The notes below the pieces were generated by a model, which was not told the DNA's origin, made no database searches, and was given only the letters and a program-made list of their open reading frames with translations. 64,000 nt of DNA from Brachybacterium faecium DSM 4810 (GTDB lineage Bacteria > Actinomycetota > Actinomycetes > Actinomycetales > Dermabacteraceae): the NCBI GenBank assembly GCA_000023405.1, contig CP001643.1, positions 1,488,001-1,552,000 of the forward strand, written 5' to 3'. The position numbers and the translations under genes were made by a program. Positions 59,997 through 64,000 of the stretch are shown here, one piece after another; positions within the stretch are counted from its first letter, which is position 1, and each line of letters begins with the position of its first letter.

Positions 59997-61871
59997 GTGG
60001 CAGATACCAGCGCGAACACCTCCCAGCCGGGCACCGGACCCATTCCGCGGATCGGCGCGGCCGCCGCGGGCAAGCCCTTCCGGAACCCGGGCATCACCAA
60101 GCACATCTTCGTCACCGGCGGCGTGGTCTCGAGCCTCGGCAAGGGGCTGACCGCCTCCTCGCTCGGCATGCTGCTGCGCAGCCGCGGCCTGCGGGTGACG
60201 ATGCAGAAGCTCGATCCGTACCTCAACGTGGACCCGGGCACCATGAACCCCTTCCAGCACGGCGAGGTGTTCGTCACCGAGGACGGCGCCGAGACCGACC
60301 TGGACATCGGCCACTACGAGCGGTTCCTCGACGAGGACCTCACCGCCCACGCGAACGTCACCACCGGGCAGGTGTACTCCACCGTGATCGCCCGGGAGCG
60401 GCGCGGCGAGTACCTCGGCGACACGGTGCAGGTGATCCCCCACATCACCGACGCGATCAAGGAGTCGATGCGCTCCCAGGCCGGGGACGACGTGGACGTC
60501 GTCATCACCGAGATCGGCGGCACCGTGGGCGACATCGAGTCGCAGCCCTTCCTCGAGGCTGCCCGGCAGGTGCGCCAGGACCTCGGCCGCGACAGCGTGT
60601 TCTTCGTGCACGTCTCCCTCGTGCCCTTCATCGGCCCCTCCCAGGAGCTGAAGACCAAGCCCACCCAGCACTCCGTGGCCGCACTGCGCTCGATCGGCAT
60701 CCAGCCCGACGCGATCGTGCTGCGCAGCGACCGCGAGCTGCCCACCTCGGTGAAGGCGAAGATCTCCTCGATGTGCGACGTGGACCTCGATGCGGTGGTC
60801 ACCTGCGCGGATGCGCCGTCGATCTACGAGATCCCGCTCGTGCTGCACGCCGAGGGCCTGGACGCCTACGCGATCCGGCGCCTCGACCTGCTCAGCCGCG
60901 ACGTGGACTGGACGCAGTGGGAGGAGCTGCTGCGCCGGGTGCACGAGCCCGCGTACGAGGTGACCGTCGCACTGGTCGGCAAGTACGTCGACCTGCCCGA
61001 TGCCTACCTCTCCGTGACCGAGGCCCTGCGCGCCGGCGGCTTCCACCACCGCACGCGGGTGAGCATCCGCTGGGTCGAATCCGATCGGTGCGCGAGCGGG
61101 GAGGGTGCGGCCGAACAGCTGCGCGACGTCGAGGCGATCGTCGTGCCCGGCGGGTTCGGCATCCGCGGGGTCGACGGCATGGTGGGGGCCCTGCACCATG
61201 CGCGCAGGCACGGCATCCCCACCCTCGGGCTGTGCCTGGGCATGCAGGCGATGGTGATCGAGCACGCCCGGCACGAGCTCGCCCTCGCCACCGCCCACTC
61301 CACCGAGTTCGATCCCGCCACCGAACACCCCGTGGTCGCGACCATGGCCGAGCAGGAGGGCATCCTCGCCGGGCAGGGCGATCTGGGCGGCAGCATGCGC
61401 CTGGGGTCCTACCCGCACACCCTCGTCGAGGGCTCGCTCGCCGCCCGCACCTACGGCACCACGGAGGTCGCCGAGCGGCACCGCCACCGCTACGAGGTCA
61501 ACAACGCCTACCGCGAGAGGCTCGAGGAGGCGGGGCTGCGCCTCTCCGGCACCTCCACCCTCGAGGACGGCCGCTCCCTGGTGGAGTTCGTCGAGCTGGA
61601 TCCCGCGGTGCATCCGTTCTACCTCGGCACGCAGGCCCATCCCGAGTTCACGTCCCGCCCCACCCGGGCGCATCCGCTGTTCGCGGGGCTGATCGGCGCG
61701 GCGGTCGAGCGGCAGAAGTCGACCCGGCTGCTCGAGGTGCTCCCGGAGGCGGCCGGCACCGCGCCTCCTGCAGCGTCGTCGCCCGTCGCGCCGTCGGCTG
61801 CAGCGTCGGCGCCCGCCGCGCCGGCGGGCATCGAGGACATCATGGACACCGGAGGGAAGGAGCACGCATGA
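59997..61871 (+). CDS. pyrG: CTP synthase
   Basis: Makes CTP from UTP, ATP and glutamine. 624 residues against about 550 usual. The synthetase domain has [38 protein letters not shown] and [15 protein letters not shown]. The glutaminase domain has GLCLGMQAM (nucleophile Cys near 413) and [10 protein letters not shown]. The extra length is an N-terminal segment of about 30 residues and an Ala/Pro/Ser tail of about 40. It follows the wall-lipid genes and overlaps the NUDIX gene by ATGA, as in mycobacteria (pyrG-Rv1700). Confidence 0.96.
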   Translation: MADTSANTSQPGTGPIPRIGAAAAGKPFRNPGITKHIFVTGGVVSSLGKGLTASSLGMLLRSRGLRVTMQKLDPYLNVDPGTMNPFQHGEVFVTEDGAETDLDIGHYERFLDEDLTAHANVTTGQVYSTVIARERRGEYLGDTVQVIPHITDAIKESMRSQAGDDVDVVITEIGGTVGDIESQPFLEAARQVRQDLGRDSVFFVHVSLVPFIGPSQELKTKPTQHSVAALRSIGIQPDAIVLRSDRELPTSVKAKISSMCDVDLDAVVTCADAPSIYEIPLVLHAEGLDAYAIRRLDLLSRDVDWTQWEELLRRVHEPAYEVTVALVGKYVDLPDAYLSVTEALRAGGFHHRTRVSIRWVESDRCASGEGAAEQLRDVEAIVVPGGFGIRGVDGMVGALHHARRHGIPTLGLCLGMQAMVIEHARHELALATAHSTEFDPATEHPVVATMAEQEGILAGQGDLGGSMRLGSYPHTLVEGSLAARTYGTTEVAERHRHRYEVNNAYRERLEEAGLRLSGTSTLEDGRSLVEFVELDPAVHPFYLGTQAHPEFTSRPTRAHPLFAGLIGAAVERQKSTRLLEVLPEAAGTAPPAASSPVAPSAAASAPAAPAGIEDIMDTGGKEHA

Positions 61872-62515
61872 GCATCGAGGAGAGCACGCCGCTGCGCGAC
61901 GAGCCCGGGCAACGGCCCGTCGCCGCCCGCCGCCGGCTGCACGAGGGGATGGTCTTCGACCTCGTGCGCGACACCGTCGACTTCGCCGAGGGGGTGCGCT
62001 TCGACCGCGAGTACGTCTGGCACACCGGCGCCGTGGCGGTCCTCGCCGTCGACGACCGCGACCGGGTGCTGATGATCCGCCAGTACCGCCACCCGGTGGG
62101 CCACGAGCTCTGGGAGATCCCGGCGGGCCTGCTCGACCTCGACGGCGAGCCGCCCCACGTGGCCGCCGCCCGCGAGCTCGCCGAGGAGACCGGCTACGAT
62201 CCCGCGAGCCCGCTGCGCACCCTGGTGGATCTGCGCCCCAGCCCCGGCGGGAACGACGAGGTGATCCGCGTGTATCTCGCCGAGAGCGTCCGTGAGAACA
62301 CCGAGGAGTTCGAGCGCAGCGACGAGGAGGCCGAGCTGCTCCACCGCTGGGTCCCGCTGGGCGAGGCCGTCACCGCGGTGCTCGAGGGGCGGATCACCAA
62401 CGCCACGACGGTCTCCGCGCTGCTCGCTCTCCAGACGCTGCGCGCCCAGGGGCAGGGCACCGCGGCGCTGCGTGCGGCCGACGCCCCGTTCATGGCGCGG
62501 CCCGGGCGGGACTGA
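61868..62515 (+). CDS. NUDIX hydrolase, ADP-ribose pyrophosphatase-like
   Basis: 215 residues. The NUDIX box is seen as [19 protein letters not shown] at about 98-116, preceded by [20 protein letters not shown], a hallmark of ADP-ribose pyrophosphatases. The start ATG overlaps the pyrG stop. Mycobacterial orthologues next to pyrG split ADP-ribose. It converges on rnd with only 13 bp between. Confidence 0.93.
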   Translation: MSIEESTPLRDEPGQRPVAARRRLHEGMVFDLVRDTVDFAEGVRFDREYVWHTGAVAVLAVDDRDRVLMIRQYRHPVGHELWEIPAGLLDLDGEPPHVAAARELAEETGYDPASPLRTLVDLRPSPGGNDEVIRVYLAESVRENTEEFERSDEEAELLHRWVPLGEAVTAVLEGRITNATTVSALLALQTLRAQGQGTAALRAADAPFMARPGRD

Positions 62516-62526
62516 GGACCTCCCGC
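62506..62526. terminator. Small hairpin between convergent NUDIX and rnd genes
   Basis: GCGGGA at 62506-62511 pairs with TCCCGC at 62521-62526 around a 9-base loop, and overlaps the NUDIX stop codon. It is weak, but the only candidate in the 13-bp gap. Confidence 0.4.
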
Positions 62527-62528
62527 GG

Positions 62529-63728
62529 TCAGCCCTGCTCGGTGAGGGCCCGGTGGATCACCGGGGCGGACTGTTCCACCTGCCAGGGGCGGGCGCCCAG
62601 CTCCGCGAGCTGGGCGGCGATCTCGCTCTCCGCCGGCGCCTGCTCGTGCTCCCACACCCACTGCCGCAGCAGTGCGGGCTGGAGCAGGTTCTCCGGCGGC
62701 ATCTCGAGATCCTCGGCGCGCTCGGCGGTCGCGGCGCGCACGAGCTGATAGCGCTCGGCCACCTCGGGATACTTCTTCGACCAGAGCTTGTGGGGCGGCG
62801 GGTAGGAGCGTTCGGTGCGCTCGGGCAGATGCGCCGGGGGCAGCTCGATCCCGGTCCGCGCCGCCTGCCACCACATGTCCTTGCGACGGAGCTTCGCCGG
62901 CAGCGCCCGATCGAACGCTTCGCGCCCGCGCGGCGCCTCCTTGGCCCCGGCCACGAGGTCGCGGTCCTTGATCACGCGATGCGGGGAGAGGTCTTCCCCG
63001 GCGGCGATCTCGTCGCGGCGCTGCCACATCTCGCGTGCCGCGGCCAGCTGCCGCGGTGTGCGGAGCCCGCCGAGGCCGTGCAGGCCGCGCCAGCTCGAGG
63101 AGCGGGTTGGGCCGTGCTCGCGCACCCGTTCGTGCTCGAACTCCTGACGGGCCCAGTCCTCCTTGCACGCCTCCCGCAGGCGCTCGCGGAGCACGTCGCG
63201 CACCTCGACGAGCACCTCGACGTCGAGGGCCGCGTAGGTGAGCCAGCCCTCCGGCAGCGGCCGCCGCGACCAGTCGGCGGCGGAGTGCTCCTTCGCCAGG
63301 CGCAGCCCCAGGGTGTCCTCGACGACGGCGCCGAGCCCCACTCGCTCCATGCCCAGCAGGCGGGCGGCGAGCTCGGTGTCGAACAGCCCGCCCGGCTCGA
63401 GGCCGATCTCGGCGAGGCTCGGCAGGTCCTGCCCGGCGGCGTGGAGCACCCATTCCCGCTCGGCGAGCAGGCTGCGCAGCGTGGCCGGCATGGTGAAGGC
63501 GAGCGGGTCGATGAGCGCGGTGCCCGCCGCCTCGGTGCGCAGCTGCACCAGGTAGGCGCGGGAGCTGTAGCGATAGCTCGAGGCACGCTCAGCGTCCACG
63601 GCGACCGGCTCCTCGGGCGCGGACGCCGCGGCCTCGCACCACGCCAGCAGAGGCTGGATGCGGTCGATGACGGGCACCAGGCCGCCGCGCGGTGCCTTCA
63701 GGTCAGTGGCGGCGGGGGTCTCTGTCAC
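62529..63728 (-). CDS. rnd: Ribonuclease D (DEDD exonuclease with HRDC domain)
   Basis: 399 residues from GTG 63728. The DEDD 3'-5' exonuclease domain has VAVDAERASSYRYSSRAYLV (Exo I, DxE), GGLFDTELAARLLG (Exo II region) and LTYAALDVEVLVEV (Exo III, YxxxD). HRDC-type helices follow (RQLAAAREMWQRRDEIAAGE). It acts in tRNA/RNA 3' maturation. It overlaps the DUF3000 gene by GTGA, a common actinobacterial pair. Confidence 0.93.
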   Translation of the reverse strand: MTETPAATDLKAPRGGLVPVIDRIQPLLAWCEAAASAPEEPVAVDAERASSYRYSSRAYLVQLRTEAAGTALIDPLAFTMPATLRSLLAEREWVLHAAGQDLPSLAEIGLEPGGLFDTELAARLLGMERVGLGAVVEDTLGLRLAKEHSAADWSRRPLPEGWLTYAALDVEVLVEVRDVLRERLREACKEDWARQEFEHERVREHGPTRSSSWRGLHGLGGLRTPRQLAAAREMWQRRDEIAAGEDLSPHRVIKDRDLVAGAKEAPRGREAFDRALPAKLRRKDMWWQAARTGIELPPAHLPERTERSYPPPHKLWSKKYPEVAERYQLVRAATAERAEDLEMPPENLLQPALLRQWVWEHEQAPAESEIAAQLAELGARPWQVEQSAPVIHRALTEQG

Positions 63729-64000
63729 CGGGCGTCACCGGCTTCCTCGGGGCGCGGGGCCCTCGCATAGTGGGTGGGGGCGATCGGGGCGATGCGGGGC
63801 GGTGCCGGAGGCAGGCCCCCGGCGGCGGCGAGCATCGCCGTCCAGGCCGCGAAGTGCGGTGCCAGATCGATCTGCTCCGCCTCGGCGTCCCCGGACTCCT
63901 CCGGGACGGGCGGGGTCGCCTCCTCCGCTGCGGCGGCCTCCGGCGGCTCGGGCGTCCACGACACCCGCATCTCGACGTCCACCGTCGAGGGCCGCGAGGC
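63725..64000 (-). CDS. DUF3000 family protein, C-terminal part (start outside window)
   Basis: The frame is open to the last base, so the gene begins beyond the window; 91 residues are visible. The run VDVEMRVSWTPEP followed by HFAAWTAMLAAAGGLPPAP matches the C-terminus of DUF3000 proteins as I recall them. A Glu/Ala/Pro stretch lies between. The family is actinobacterial and of unknown function, usually beside rnd. It overlaps the rnd start by four bases. Confidence 0.75.
   Translation of the reverse strand, partial: ASRPSTVDVEMRVSWTPEPPEAAAAEEATPPVPEESGDAEAEQIDLAPHFAAWTAMLAAAGGLPPAPPRIAPIAPTHYARAPRPEEAGDAR

Overview
The window is a piece of chromosome from a high-GC Gram-positive bacterium. 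The evidence is the very high GC content, frequent GTG starts, ATGA/GTGA gene overlaps, TAnnnT -10 boxes, actinobacterial families (DUF501, DUF3000, SteA/SteB, TlyA, a PMT mannosyltransferase), an rRNA operon without spacer tRNAs, and an actinobacterial-type insertion in the 23S rRNA. From memory, the 16S sequence and gene order fit Micrococcales, most likely Dermabacteraceae (Brachybacterium-like). This is inference; no search was run. No phage, insertion sequence or CRISPR array is visible.

Layout. 1-1.8 kb: the end of a Gly/Ala-rich gene and a hypothetical, possibly type VII secretion-linked, gene. 1.8-7.8 kb: PMT (-), rsmI, rpmF (-), then tatD-rsmA-ispE. 7.8-10.4 kb: an accessory-looking island with degenerate repeats, a 9-bp tandem array and a DUF222/HNH endonuclease gene. 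10.4-13.6 kb: an ABC-F ATPase and MarR and TetR regulators, all on the minus strand. 13.9-29.7 kb: a core block of tRNA-Gln, glmU-prs, a frameshifted DoxX gene (-), rplY, pth-mfd-mazG, eno, ftsB-like, DUF501, ppx, ndh and nagB. 29.7-33.8 kb: purine permease with MarR, serC (-), menG. 33.9-39.6 kb: a complete 16S-23S-5S operon with promoter, RNase III-type stem and terminator. 39.7-47.2 kb: a sugar-use cassette of GH3 glycosidase (-), Tat lipoprotein, two permeases and a LacI regulator (-), with a perfect 16-bp operator. 47.5-62.5 kb: a long co-directional run of an RD-rich TPR-like protein, HAD phosphatase, tlyA, nadK, recN, steA, steB, a MraY/WecA-like transferase, murJ, a glycosyltransferase, pyrG and a NUDIX hydrolase. 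62.5-64 kb: rnd and the end of a DUF3000 gene (-).

How the genes work together. Much of the window is housekeeping: rRNA modification (rsmI, rsmA, tlyA), ribosome parts (bL32, bL25, rRNA), repair (mfd, recN), nucleotide and cell-wall precursors (prs, glmU, nagB, pyrG, ispE), cell division and envelope (ftsB-like, steA/steB, murJ, PMT), and respiration (ndh, menG). The glycosidase/ABC cassette lacks its own ATPase and probably borrows a shared one. The clearest gene-expression signal is a set of genes whose TAnnnT -10 box lies 6-7 nt before the start codon with no Shine-Dalgarno, predicting leaderless mRNAs. The best candidates for something less described are the lipid-carrier module between steB and pyrG, and the RD-repeat protein at 47.5 kb. 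Neither can be called new from sequence alone.
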